Numbered from the stretch's first letter, positions 32,088 to 40,475 are shown. The stretch is DNA of 47,106 nucleotides from Thermovirgaceae bacterium (GCA_030656095.1 JAUSOU010000101.1:1-47106); one strand, 5' to 3'. The notes: a model not told the origin generated them from the sequence alone. Numbers and translations: made by a program.

Positions 32088-32642
32088 TTACTTCATTCCA
32101 AGGAACGACTTGATCGTCTCGAAGTTGATAAAGTCGCACTTGTTGATGACAACGGCCTCCGGGCAGCGGTATCCGCCCTCTCCCTCGCCCGCGTGAACCG
32201 CTATGCAGTGGCAGATCCGGGAGGGTATGCCGTTGCGCATCGCAAGTCCCACGCCGGAGAACGGGTGGCGAAGATCCTTGCCCATGGGAGACTTGATGTA
32301 CTTGCCGTCCTTCTTCTCGTACTCCACCAGTTTCCCCACATCATGGAGAATGGCTCCGGCGATCAGCACGTCATGGTCAAGCTGGAATCCGCCGTTGTCC
32401 TTATAGAGGGGGTTGTACTCCTCGTAGACCCTCTTTGCTATGCGCGTAACACCCCTGTTGTGGACGTTGAGAGAAGCGGGGCAGTCGGGGATAAGAAGCG
32501 TGAACGGGATCTTATCCATGTCTTCGGGCTCCCATCCGCCCGTCTTGAGTGCGTCCTCAATAGTTGCTACGACCTTCTCCTTGAGATCCTTGTCCTGGAT
32601 CCAGTCGATCTCGGGGATCATTTTCATGATCCGGTCTCTCAT
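32088..32642 (-). CDS. HD-domain hydrolase, unknown substrate
   Basis: 184 residues. HD motif set: His60 region (NVHNRGV), HD in GAILHDVGKLVEYE, a further His in LRHPFSGVG and VHAGEG, and Asp in NKCDFINFE; these would bind one or two metals. The family hydrolyses phosphate esters or acts as a lyase. It sits between the FadR-type regulator and the LeuCD genes in the same operon, which suggests a metabolite-repair or small-molecule role and not nucleotide signalling. GGAGGG ribosome site before the ATG. Confidence 0.85.
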   Translation of the reverse strand: MRDRIMKMIPEIDWIQDKDLKEKVVATIEDALKTGGWEPEDMDKIPFTLLIPDCPASLNVHNRGVTRIAKRVYEEYNPLYKDNGGFQLDHDVLIAGAILHDVGKLVEYEKKDGKYIKSPMGKDLRHPFSGVGLAMRNGIPSRICHCIAVHAGEGEGGYRCPEAVVINKCDFINFETIKSFLGMK

Positions 32643-32691
32643 TTGAACATCCCTCCAAAAAAGTTTTTGAAGCCTTGCCGCTCTATGGTTG

Positions 32692-33390
32692 TTACTTGAC
32701 CTCGAGGGCCAGTGCTTCCTGCAGTGTCTTGTAAACCCGTTCGATGTGCCCGGCCGACAGCGATCTGGCCCTTGCTACGTCGTGGTCTATGATCGCGTCG
32801 TAGATGGCCCGGTGTTCGTTCAGAAAAGCCTCCTTGTCTGCAAGGAGGGAGTAGATCCTGTCATGGGTGGCCATGATAAGGTTGAACGTCATCTTCACAA
32901 TGTTGATGAACACGAAGTTGTGGGTTGCTTCCGCAAGAACCAGATGGAAGTCGAAATCGACCTGCGAACGCCGCTCGATAATATCCAGGCTTTTCTCAGT
33001 GCGCGATAGGACCTTGCGCAGTTTCATGAGGTCTGCCGGCATAGCGTGCATCGCCGCAGTCGCCGCTATCGCGGGATCGAGGATCCGGCGGGCCTCCATA
33101 AGCTCAAGCACTGCCTCGTCCTCGAGCGGCATATTTCTTGAGTCTGCGGTGTCACCGCGCGGCTTTCTGACGAACCGTCCCTTTCCCGGAACACTGTCGA
33201 TGAGCCCCAGAAGCTCGAGGACCCTGAAGGCTTCCCTCAAAGAACTTCTGCTCACACCCATATCACCCATCAGCTGGCGCTCTGGGGGGAGCGGATCTCC
33301 CGGCTGGAGTTCGCCGGAGGCAATGGATTCCTTCAGCTGGTCGACAACCTGTTCGTATATCCTTGTATGACGCAGTTTCTTGTCGGTCAT
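32692..33390 (-). CDS. GntR-family regulator (FadR/FCD subfamily)
   Basis: 232 residues. Winged HTH at 8-75 (PPERQLMGDMGVSRSSLREAFRVLELLGL) and an FCD helical domain with metal-ligand Asp/His (DFDFHLVLAEATHN, NEHRAI, AGHIERV). First gene of the minus-strand cluster 23962-33390 and 49 bp from the HD gene, so it probably senses a di- or tricarboxylate and controls the cluster. Members of this subfamily often bind citrate, lactate or similar acids; the ligand here is inferred. Confidence 0.92.
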   Translation of the reverse strand: MTDKKLRHTRIYEQVVDQLKESIASGELQPGDPLPPERQLMGDMGVSRSSLREAFRVLELLGLIDSVPGKGRFVRKPRGDTADSRNMPLEDEAVLELMEARRILDPAIAATAAMHAMPADLMKLRKVLSRTEKSLDIIERRSQVDFDFHLVLAEATHNFVFINIVKMTFNLIMATHDRIYSLLADKEAFLNEHRAIYDAIIDHDVARARSLSAGHIERVYKTLQEALALEVK

Positions 33391-33422
33391 CTCTTCCCTC
33401 CTCGGCGGACCACCCAGTACAC

Positions 33423-33451
33423 TTTATATACCTAGCATACCGTTTGTGCAA
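33423..33451 (-). promoter_or_regulatory. Sigma-70 promoter of the tricarboxylate cluster
   Basis: On the minus strand: TTGCAC, 17-bp spacer, TATAAA. The start of transcription would fall near 33416, about 26 bp before the regulator's ATG, leaving room for an operator at the GTACTGGGTGGTCC stretch. Confidence 0.7.
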
Positions 33452-33574
33452 GAGTTATCAAGAAGACTAAATGTTCAGACTTTTTCGCGATTGGATGGCT
33501 TGTTTTCATAACAGTTCCGCAGGATCCTCTTCTGGACGCCGTCAAAAGCCCCGTATTGCTTGCTGCTGCAGGGT

Positions 33575-33600
33575 GCCATTTGCCGTTCACCATTCACCCG
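33575..33600. repeat. Variant heptamer-like repeat
   Basis: GCCATTTGCCGTTCACCATT: degenerate GCCATT/GTTCACC units like the CGATTCAC family at 36434. The remainder of the 314-bp gap 33391-33704 holds the promoter above and nothing else that I can support. Confidence 0.4.
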
Positions 33601-33704
33601 GTTTTTTTAAGTATTTTCCCCATCGACCTTCCCTGCCTCCAGCGGTTAAAATAACTCTCAGGGCCCCCTTCCGGGTTGCCCCCAACCATCCAAACGAAAG
33701 GATG

Positions 33705-34688
33705 ATGATCTTGAAAAAGACATCTCTGCTTGTCCTTGCTCTCCTGATCTGTTTTGCATCCGTTGCTGCAGGAGCGGAAACGGAACTCTCCAAGGACGCG
33801 CTTTTTGTTGATGCGGCCTGGTTAAAGGCCAACATCCCGAATGTCACTGTCATCGACGCCCGTCCGGCCGCTATGTACAACAAGGGACACATACCCGGAG
33901 CAGTCCAAGCGGAATGGACCTACTTCGCCAACATGAAAGGCCAGCCGGGAAGTCCCGGATGGGGAGATCTGTTCTCCAGGGAGACGCTGGCCAAAAAGAT
34001 AGGGGCCCTGGGCATCAGCGGCAAGAAGTCCGTAGTCGTATATGGAGATTGCGGTGGATGGGGTTCCGAGGGTTGGGCAGTATGGATACTTCGCCTTTCC
34101 GGCGTCGCAAACGCGAAAAAACTGGATGGCGGGTATAACGCCTGGGTGGCCGCGGGCGGCAAAGTCTCCACGGCCGCCGCAAAGGCCAAGGCTGTTGCTT
34201 TCTCCATCCCGGCCTTTCAGGGAGGGCTCAATGTAACGACCCCATGGCTGGTTTCAAAGCTGGGTGAGGTCGCCATCATCGATGCGCGCACCCCCTTTGA
34301 ATATGAAGGCGGCAGACTCTTTCAGGAGCGGCGGGGAGGTCATATCCCCGGAGCCATCAACATCCCCTTCGACGTAGTCTTCAAGGATGATATGAATGTC
34401 CGGGAGGTAGAAGATCTCCAGGCCATCTTCACCATGCACGGCCTTGATCCAGAGCAGGAGATAGTCGTCTACGACACAGCGGGAGTAAGGTCCGCGTATT
34501 TGGTCATGGTCCTGAGGATGGCCGGATACGAAAAAGCGCGCAATTACGACTCATCCTTCCAGGAGTGGGCCGGGAATATGGAACTGGAGGTAGTCCAGGG
34601 GAAAGAACCGGGCGGCCCCTGCAAGGAAGAACTCGCGACCGAGGATCCCCAGCCTCCGGTCGAACCTGCGCCTCAGCAGACTATATAG
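33705..34688 (+). CDS. Exported tandem rhodanese-like protein
   Basis: 327 residues from the ATG at 33705 (ATG 33702 or a TTG at 33711 with better spacing to AAAGGA are alternatives; the track's start adds 78 non-coding-like residues). Signal peptide MILKKTSLLVLALLICFASVAAGA. Two rhodanese domains (about 28-150 and 160-300) with DARPAAMYNKGHIPGA, LDGGYNAW, DARTPFEYEGG and GHIPGAINIPF. The catalytic Cys of the C-terminal active loop is missing: YDTAGVRSAY stands where family members have YCxxGVRA. The first domain has YGDCGGWGSEG with a shifted Cys. So thiosulfate sulfurtransferase activity is uncertain. Followed after 5 bp by the kinase fusion. Confidence 0.85.
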   Translation: MILKKTSLLVLALLICFASVAAGAETELSKDALFVDAAWLKANIPNVTVIDARPAAMYNKGHIPGAVQAEWTYFANMKGQPGSPGWGDLFSRETLAKKIGALGISGKKSVVVYGDCGGWGSEGWAVWILRLSGVANAKKLDGGYNAWVAAGGKVSTAAAKAKAVAFSIPAFQGGLNVTTPWLVSKLGEVAIIDARTPFEYEGGRLFQERRGGHIPGAINIPFDVVFKDDMNVREVEDLQAIFTMHGLDPEQEIVVYDTAGVRSAYLVMVLRMAGYEKARNYDSSFQEWAGNMELEVVQGKEPGGPCKEELATEDPQPPVEPAPQQTI

Positions 34689-34693
34689 CCGCG

Positions 34694-36334
34694 ATGCCGA
34701 TCTCCGTGGAGATATCCGGCGGGAGGGGCCACAGGTTCGACCCCCCCGTAACGGGGCAGGACATTCTCAACAAAGTCGGCGCCGGGCGGGACCGGAAGAT
34801 CGTGGCATGGCACGTCAACAACTACCTCCGCCCCCTTGACTGGATCTTGAAAGACGATGCCCGGGTCGATTTTGTCGACACCTCTACCTTTGAAGGAATG
34901 GCCGTATACCGGGGGACTTTGACGTTTGTCCTCTCTCTCGCCTGTCGAGGGGCTCTCGGTGAGGGTCTTTGCGTTCGCCACTCGATCAGCGACGGTTTTT
35001 TCTGCGAGCTTAGATCCGGTCCCATCACACCGGAACAGACGAAACTCGTTAAGGAAGCTGCCGATTTCATCATCACCAAAGACCTTCCCATAACCAGGGA
35101 GATCATGCCTATCGATGCGGCGAGAAGAATTTTTGAGGAGCAGAACGAGCCCGACACTGCCAACCTTCTGAAATGCGCCGGAATGGATCCGGTTATCCTC
35201 AATGAATGCGATGAGGTTTACGGATTCTTCCACGGCCCCCTGGCTCCGTCCACAGGTTACATCTCATCCTGGGATCTGGTTCCTTTCCGGGATGGGATGG
35301 TCCTTCGCTTTCCCACGGTGGCCTTCCCAAGGGAACTGCCGCCTTTCAAGCCCGCCGAAAAACTGGCCGGAGTTTTCCGCGAATACGGCGAATGGCTCCG
35401 GATACTCGGTGTCAAGACCATGGAAAACCTCCATGGACAGGTCACGGCGGGGCGGGGAAAGGAACTGGTCCTGGTCAGCGAGGCTCTCCACAGCCAGAAA
35501 CTCAACCAGATGTCCGAAAGGATCGTTTCGGGCGAAAACACCCGCCTGGTCTGCATATCGGGGCCGTCCGGTTCAGGAAAGACGACCACGGCGGCGAGGC
35601 TTTCTATCAACCTCAGGGCCCTCGGAATGAGACCTGTGGCCATATCGCTCGACGACTACTTCGTCGACAGGAAGAAGACCCCAAGGGACGAAGAGGGCAA
35701 CTACGACTTCGAATCAATTGACGCGCTTGATCTTGACCTGATAAACGAACACCTCGAAACCCTGCTTGGGGGCGGGAGTGTCAGCGTCCCCCGGTTCAAC
35801 TTCATAACGGGCCGACGCGAGCGGGGACCCGCGGTCCACCTGGAAAAGGGCGACATCCTCATAATCGAGGGCATCCACGGCCTCAACAGCAGGCTCACCA
35901 GTTCGGTACCGGATCCCTTGAAGTTCCGCATATACATATCGCCTCTCACCGGGATCAGCCTCGACAGGCACAACCGAACGAGCACCACCGACAACAGGCT
36001 CCTGCGGCGGCTCGTCAGGGATCAAAGGCTCAGGGGCAAGAGCGCCGAGACGACCCTTGCGCAGTGGCCTTCCGTCATTCGCGGGGCCCATCAGTACATC
36101 TTCCCCTACCAGGAGCAGGCCGACGAGATGTTCAACTCCGCGCTGGTCTACGAGCTCTCGGTGCTCAAAGGATACGCCGAACCTGTCCTGAAAACCGTCC
36201 GGGAGGAATCCCCGGAGTTCGGCGAAGCGCAGAGACTTCTCAACATATCAAGGTACATACCCTACATCCCGGCCGATTTCGTCCCCGCAAACTCCATCCT
36301 CCGCGAATTCATCGGAGGCAGCTGTTTTGAATAG
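34694..36334 (+). CDS. TGS/ThrRS-editing-like domain fused to uridine kinase-like P-loop kinase
   Basis: 546 residues from the ATG at 34694; no clear ribosome site, probably coupled to the rhodanese gene whose stop is 5 bp upstream. Residues 1-70 resemble a TGS domain, 70-250 a threonyl-tRNA-synthetase second-domain-like region (RHSISDGFFCEL, DLPITREIM), and 280-500 a phosphoribulokinase/uridine kinase domain with Walker A GPSGSGKTT at about 290, SLDDYFVDR and IIEGIHGLN. Proteins with this layout occur in anaerobes and thermophiles and are annotated as nucleoside kinases. Phosphorylates an unknown nucleoside or sugar-like substrate with ATP. Confidence 0.85.
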   Translation: MPISVEISGGRGHRFDPPVTGQDILNKVGAGRDRKIVAWHVNNYLRPLDWILKDDARVDFVDTSTFEGMAVYRGTLTFVLSLACRGALGEGLCVRHSISDGFFCELRSGPITPEQTKLVKEAADFIITKDLPITREIMPIDAARRIFEEQNEPDTANLLKCAGMDPVILNECDEVYGFFHGPLAPSTGYISSWDLVPFRDGMVLRFPTVAFPRELPPFKPAEKLAGVFREYGEWLRILGVKTMENLHGQVTAGRGKELVLVSEALHSQKLNQMSERIVSGENTRLVCISGPSGSGKTTTAARLSINLRALGMRPVAISLDDYFVDRKKTPRDEEGNYDFESIDALDLDLINEHLETLLGGGSVSVPRFNFITGRRERGPAVHLEKGDILIIEGIHGLNSRLTSSVPDPLKFRIYISPLTGISLDRHNRTSTTDNRLLRRLVRDQRLRGKSAETTLAQWPSVIRGAHQYIFPYQEQADEMFNSALVYELSVLKGYAEPVLKTVREESPEFGEAQRLLNISRYIPYIPADFVPANSILREFIGGSCFE

Positions 36335-36341
36335 TCCGGGA

Positions 36342-36470
36342 ACCGTAAATCGTAAATCGTTAATCGTTAAGCGAAGAAGCAAGGTGCAAAGCCCTTGCGC
36401 AAGGGTTTTCAAGGCCTGGTTTCCCGATTTGTCATTCACGATTCACGATTTACGATTCACGATTCACGCC
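36342..36470. repeat. GTAAATCG-type repeat cassette
   Basis: Left block 36342-36370 (CGTAAATCGTAAATCGTTAATCG) 8 bp after the kinase stop; right block 36434-36470 (CATTCACGATTCACGATTTA) 15 bp before the LacI start. The units are octamers (GTAAATCG, GTGAATCG) related to but distinct from GTAACTCG; the layout is the same, with a hairpin in between. Confidence 0.85.
36388..36409 (+). terminator. Hairpin: short terminator or LacI-type operator
   Basis: AAAGCCCTTGCGCAAGGGTTTT contains the perfect palindrome CCCTTGCGCAAGGG with central CG, followed by TTTT. As a terminator it would end the kinase transcript; its central-CG palindrome upstream of a LacI gene also fits an autoregulatory operator. I cannot separate the two. 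Confidence 0.45.
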
Positions 36471-36484
36471 TTAAGGTTCCTCCC

Positions 36485-37315
36485 ATGCGCGTGACAATGT
36501 CCGATGTCGCGGCGGAGGCTGGGGTCAACAAGGCCACCGTCAGCAGGGTCCTCAGGGGTGATCCCAGGATCAGCTCGGCAACCGGCGAAAGGGTCTGGAG
36601 CACCATCAAGGCTCTTGGCTACAGACCCGACGCAATCGCGAGGGGGCTTTCAAGCCGGAGCAGCGACACCATAGGCGTCTTTTTCAGGGATCTTTCCGCC
36701 CCCTGGGCTGGGGAGTTTCTCGCGGGGTTCGAACGCGTGGTCTCCCGTCACGGGAGCGAATGCATGATCCGAGCGACGGGTGCGGACCCTCAGCAGCGGC
36801 GCAACGCCATGTTCCGCTTCCTGTCCAGGAGGGTCGACGGATTCGTGTGGCTCGACGGTCTCCCCGAACCGGACGCGGAAGTGCCTGGGATCACGGTAGG
36901 GATCCCATCGCCCTCGGGGGTCTCCGTCCTTGTGGACATAGAAGTAGCTGCGTCCCTTCTCCAAGGGCTTGCGGGGGACCGGGACATTGAGATAGTGCAG
37001 GGGGAGAGGCCGTTTTTTCCGGGGATACACTCGTTTCTTCCCGTGGTCAAAAAAAAGGAGAGCGGGACCGTCAGGGTTTACGACGGGAACCTGCCCCCCG
37101 ATACGGAAACAGAGCACGGGGATATTCTTGTAATATGCACAACCCGTAAATGCCCGGTCCTCTCCCCGGATTCCTGGAGGCTCTACTGGCCGGCCTTCGA
37201 ACTCGGGACGCTTTCGGCCAGGGTTCTCCTGAACACCATAAGGGGCAGGGGAGCCCGCCCCGAAACGGTCAGACTGCTCCCTGTCCTGTCAGGCCCCTCC
37301 CGGGATCAACTGTGA
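36485..37315 (+). CDS. LacI-family regulator with shortened sensor domain
   Basis: 276 residues from the ATG at 36485; the longer ORF would translate the repeat block. N-terminal LacI HTH (MSDVAAEAGVNKATVSRVLRG) and hinge (YRPDAIARGLSS) are complete, with GVFFRDLSAPWAGEFLAGFE starting the periplasmic-binding-like domain. The family is normally 330-345 residues; about 60 are missing, mainly from the middle of the sensor (after residue 140), so ligand binding may be altered or lost. Its 3' end overlaps the convergent homoserine dehydrogenase-like gene by 10 bp. Confidence 0.88.
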   Translation: MRVTMSDVAAEAGVNKATVSRVLRGDPRISSATGERVWSTIKALGYRPDAIARGLSSRSSDTIGVFFRDLSAPWAGEFLAGFERVVSRHGSECMIRATGADPQQRRNAMFRFLSRRVDGFVWLDGLPEPDAEVPGITVGIPSPSGVSVLVDIEVAASLLQGLAGDRDIEIVQGERPFFPGIHSFLPVVKKKESGTVRVYDGNLPPDTETEHGDILVICTTRKCPVLSPDSWRLYWPAFELGTLSARVLLNTIRGRGARPETVRLLPVLSGPSRDQL

Positions 37316-38337
37316 GATCTGTGCACTGAAAGAAGATCCGCCAGGAGTGCCTGTCCGGTCTCCACCCTTCCGGCTCCGGGACCCACGATCGTGACCTCGC
37401 CGAGGTGGTCCGTAACCAGCGTGATGGCGTTGGTAGCGTTCATAATCCCTGCAAGCGGGTGCGTCAGGGGGATCTCTTTCGGGGCCACCTTTGCCACCAG
37501 TATGCCGTTCTCCCTTCGCACTTCCGCTATCAATTTGATGCGTGCGCCCCTCTTCGCCGCCGCCTCGATGTCCCCGCTGGTGATCCCGGTGATGCCCGTG
37601 CGGTCAACATCCTCAACGCGGATGGGTTCTCCCATCAGGACCTTGGCCAGCACCTGTACCTTTACCGCTGCGTCCCACCCTTCCACGTCTCCGGTCGGAT
37701 CGGCCTCGGCGTATCCGAGTTCCTGCGCTTTTTTCAACGCCTCCCCGTAGGGCATTCCCTCTTCCATGCGGGTCAGGATATAGTTCGTCGTCCCGTTCAC
37801 TATGCCCATGGCGCCGGTGATGTCGCAGCCCGCCAGCGCCTCGCGGGCCAGGTTCATCGTCGGCGTTCCGCTCATCACGACGCCTTCGAAGAAGTAGGAG
37901 ACGCCGTTTTTCTCCGCGAGCTCCATGAGTTCCGGCAGGGCTATTGATACCGGGCCCTTGTTTGTAGATACTACGTGGATTCCGCGATCCAGGGCTGTTC
38001 GGATGTGAGTAACGCCGGGCTCGCCGGTCTTCAGGTCGGTATATGTTGCCTCGGTGATGATGTCGGCGTAGTTTCCCGAGATCAGGGAGAGCGTGTCTTT
38101 TTCGGTCGCATCGGGGTGTCCTTTGAGTGATCCGGTCTTGTCCAGTACCGCAAGAGCGGAAGCAAGGTCTATCCCATTAGGGTTGAAAAGGGACCCCTTC
38201 ACCGGGGCCGCAATAAATGTTACCGAATACTCGAATCCGTAACGCTCCTTAAGAGCTTCACGCTTATCGACAAGAATTCTCGCAAGCCCCTGGCCGACGT
38301 TTCCGAAACCCACGCATCCGATCTTCCACATATTCAT
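37306..38337 (-). CDS. Homoserine dehydrogenase-like oxidoreductase
   Basis: 343 residues from the ATG at 38337 (GGGAGG 5 bp upstream; the track's GTG start overlaps that site). Rossmann motif CVGFGNVGQGLARIL, catalytic-type Lys in STNKGPV, and GIVNGTTNYILTRM plus GYAEADPTGDVEGWDAAVK as in homoserine dehydrogenases. The family's usual GGIPI stretch reads MSGTPTMN here, and no ACT domain is present. Canonical role is NAD(P)-dependent conversion of aspartate semialdehyde and homoserine; pairing with an aldehyde ferredoxin oxidoreductase 12 bp upstream hints at a different alcohol/aldehyde substrate. Confidence 0.8.
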   Translation of the reverse strand: MNMWKIGCVGFGNVGQGLARILVDKREALKERYGFEYSVTFIAAPVKGSLFNPNGIDLASALAVLDKTGSLKGHPDATEKDTLSLISGNYADIITEATYTDLKTGEPGVTHIRTALDRGIHVVSTNKGPVSIALPELMELAEKNGVSYFFEGVVMSGTPTMNLAREALAGCDITGAMGIVNGTTNYILTRMEEGMPYGEALKKAQELGYAEADPTGDVEGWDAAVKVQVLAKVLMGEPIRVEDVDRTGITGITSGDIEAAAKRGARIKLIAEVRRENGILVAKVAPKEIPLTHPLAGIMNATNAITLVTDHLGEVTIVGPGAGRVETGQALLADLLSVHRSHS

Positions 38338-38349
38338 CTGCACCTCCCT

Positions 38350-40143
38350 TTAAATGCGCTGGCGTATGCCAAGCCTGTTGATCGTGGCATCGGTGGGACG
38401 CCCTTCAAAGTCCCAACCTCTCAGCGAATAATATTCATCAAGCATCGTGTCAAAATCCTTTCGGGATAGCGAAACGCTCTGCTCCCCGCGCGGCGGCATT
38501 GGAAGCGGGTCCTCGAACATCCTCGGCGGGAGAGTGTCGTCCTTTCTGGATATTCCGGCTTCGCGGATGTTGAAGAGGCGTGTATGGTTCCATATCCGCT
38601 CCCCGGCAAAAAGGTACTCCTCTTCGGAGATCTCCCAGCCCGTGATATGTTTCAGGCACGACAGAGCCCTTTCCTGCGAATACGGGACAAAATCGCAGAC
38701 TACGAGAGAGTAGGCCGCGGCGCGCTCGTCCTGTGCCGACTTGACAGTCAATGCCATGCCATTGGTGCTGAAGCGGGGGAGAATACCGTCAAGCTCTCCC
38801 AGAACGGTCCAGGCCCTCTGGTGACATCCTCCACGGTCCGAGGTGGCGTATGCGAGGGCCATTCCCCAGGTTGCACGCGGTTCGTAGCCGGGAAGTTCCA
38901 TCCCCTTGACGTGGATCGCGAAGTGGTCAGTGCCCTGGCCTATCTCTTCTGCCGTAGCCCTGACGCCCTTTGAAAGCGTAGCGCCGAGCCCTCTTCTGTA
39001 GGCGATATCTTCGAGGAGTTTTACCTGCCCCTCAGAATCTCCGAACTCCGGCGCGTCGGGCAGAATGCCTCTCTGTCTGCACTCCATGGCAAAAGCTACT
39101 GCTCCCCCGGCGGATATGGAGTCCAGCCCCAGCTGGTTGCAAACCCTGACCGCTTTTGCCAGCTGCGGCATCTTGCCTATTCCGTTGTTGCTCCCGAGCA
39201 GTGCGATCGATTCATACTCGACCTTGACCGCATGTCCGTCGTCCTCCAGGACTTTTCCGCACATGATGGGGCAGTTGGAGCACGCCACATCGCGCTTGGT
39301 GTAGTGCCGAAGGTTAGTCGAGGTCAGTCCATAGATAGGGTTGAAATACCCCTGCTGAAAGTTGTTCGTAGGGAGGATCCCCGTACGGCTCATCGCTTCC
39401 ACAAGTGACGCTGTGCCGACAATGCGTCTCGTGTGGATCGAATCGCTGGCGTTGATACCCTTGATTATCTCCGCGACCTCTTTCCTGAGGGCGCTTTCGT
39501 TTGCAAGAGGGATGCTGCCGGATCCTTTCACAGCGATGGCCTTGAGATTCTTGCTCCCCATAACTGCTCCCGTGCCTCCGCGTCCTGCAACGCCTGCTCT
39601 TGTCGTGTCGCTGTCACAGTCGATCGTGATCGTGGCTATCGGGACAAGGTTCTCCCCTCCGGGGCCTATTACGGCAACGTGGGCGCCGGGGTCTGTCACG
39701 TCTCGTACGGCCATTACCGTATCATCAACAGCCTTTCCCCAGAGATCTCCAGCCTCGCGGATCTCCGCTTTCCCGTCGTTGAGCCAGAGGTATGACGGCT
39801 TTGCAGCTTTCCCGGTGACTATGATCCCGTCATAGCCCGCCATCCGCAGCTCCTTTGCGAAAAACCCTCCGGAGTGGCTGTCCACATACATTCCGGTCAG
39901 CGGGGATTTCGTCACAACAACGAATCTTCCCGATGTCGGGAATATCGTTCCCGTGAAAGGTCCGGTCAGGAATATCAGCACATTTTCCGGGTCAAGCGCT
40001 CCTGTGCCGGGTTTCATCAGGGAGTCCAGCAGGTATATCCCCAGTCCTTTCCCCCCAATGTACTGTCTTGCGATCTCCTCCGGAACAAAAGAATCCTTGA
40101 AAGATCCGGTTCCAAGGTCGACATGCAGAAGTTTTCCGAACAT
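38350..40143 (-). CDS. Aldehyde ferredoxin oxidoreductase (tungsten enzyme family)
   Basis: 597 residues from the ATG at 40143 (GGGAGGG 7 bp upstream; GTG at 40146 is the track start). Oxidises an aldehyde to the acid with reduction of ferredoxin, using a tungstopterin and one [4Fe-4S] cluster. Seen: the N-terminal GKGLGIYLLDSL, AGVAGRGGTGAVMGSKNLKA pterin-binding stretch, cluster Cys in ACSNCPIMCG and the fourth Cys in VVCDFVPYS, and the DRGGCHQRAW region. Same operon as the homoserine dehydrogenase-like gene. Substrate cannot be read from sequence. Confidence 0.93.
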   Translation of the reverse strand: MFGKLLHVDLGTGSFKDSFVPEEIARQYIGGKGLGIYLLDSLMKPGTGALDPENVLIFLTGPFTGTIFPTSGRFVVVTKSPLTGMYVDSHSGGFFAKELRMAGYDGIIVTGKAAKPSYLWLNDGKAEIREAGDLWGKAVDDTVMAVRDVTDPGAHVAVIGPGGENLVPIATITIDCDSDTTRAGVAGRGGTGAVMGSKNLKAIAVKGSGSIPLANESALRKEVAEIIKGINASDSIHTRRIVGTASLVEAMSRTGILPTNNFQQGYFNPIYGLTSTNLRHYTKRDVACSNCPIMCGKVLEDDGHAVKVEYESIALLGSNNGIGKMPQLAKAVRVCNQLGLDSISAGGAVAFAMECRQRGILPDAPEFGDSEGQVKLLEDIAYRRGLGATLSKGVRATAEEIGQGTDHFAIHVKGMELPGYEPRATWGMALAYATSDRGGCHQRAWTVLGELDGILPRFSTNGMALTVKSAQDERAAAYSLVVCDFVPYSQERALSCLKHITGWEISEEEYLFAGERIWNHTRLFNIREAGISRKDDTLPPRMFEDPLPMPPRGEQSVSLSRKDFDTMLDEYYSLRGWDFEGRPTDATINRLGIRQRI

Positions 40144-40175
40144 CACTTATCCCTCCCTGATCGTGGTCGAAGAAA

Positions 40176-40475
40176 TTATTCTTCCAGGGCCTCCGGAGCG
40201 CAGAAATTGAAAAACCTTGCAACGATGCGCCCCGAAAGGGTGCTGCAGATCTGGTGATTAGCCTCCTCCGATGCCGCATCGTAGGCTTCAGCAAGCCTGG
40301 CAATGCTTTCTGGATGCCCGTCAGCTCCCGAAGAGGAAGCCCTTCGGGCCGACTCGATCTCCCCACGCAGCGCATTGCACTCCCTCACGGCACGGAAGAT
40401 CCGGTCGTAGGCAAGCCCGATCCACCAGCAGACACCCATCAGAAAAAGAAAAAAGAAGATCATAAAAGTCCCCAA
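40176..40475 (-). CDS. Small anchored protein, weak LemA-like features
   Basis: About 99 residues from a TTG at 40475 (GGGAGG 7 bp upstream) or 95 from the ATG at 40463; the longer ORF is less likely. One N-terminal membrane helix (MIFFFLFLMGVCWWIGLAYD) then two charged helices. The end (GRIVARFFNFCAPEALEE) and the YDRIF start of the first helix recall LemA proteins, but the LemA middle is absent, so this is either a shortened relative or chance. 32 bp upstream of the aldehyde oxidoreductase gene, same strand. Confidence 0.55.
   Translation of the reverse strand: MGTFMIFFFLFLMGVCWWIGLAYDRIFRAVRECNALRGEIESARRASSSGADGHPESIARLAEAYDAASEEANHQICSTLSGRIVARFFNFCAPEALEE

Noticed and set aside
34694-36334. 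Threonyl-tRNA synthetase fragment
   Set aside because: The C-terminal half is a complete P-loop kinase and no class II synthetase catalytic motifs are present.
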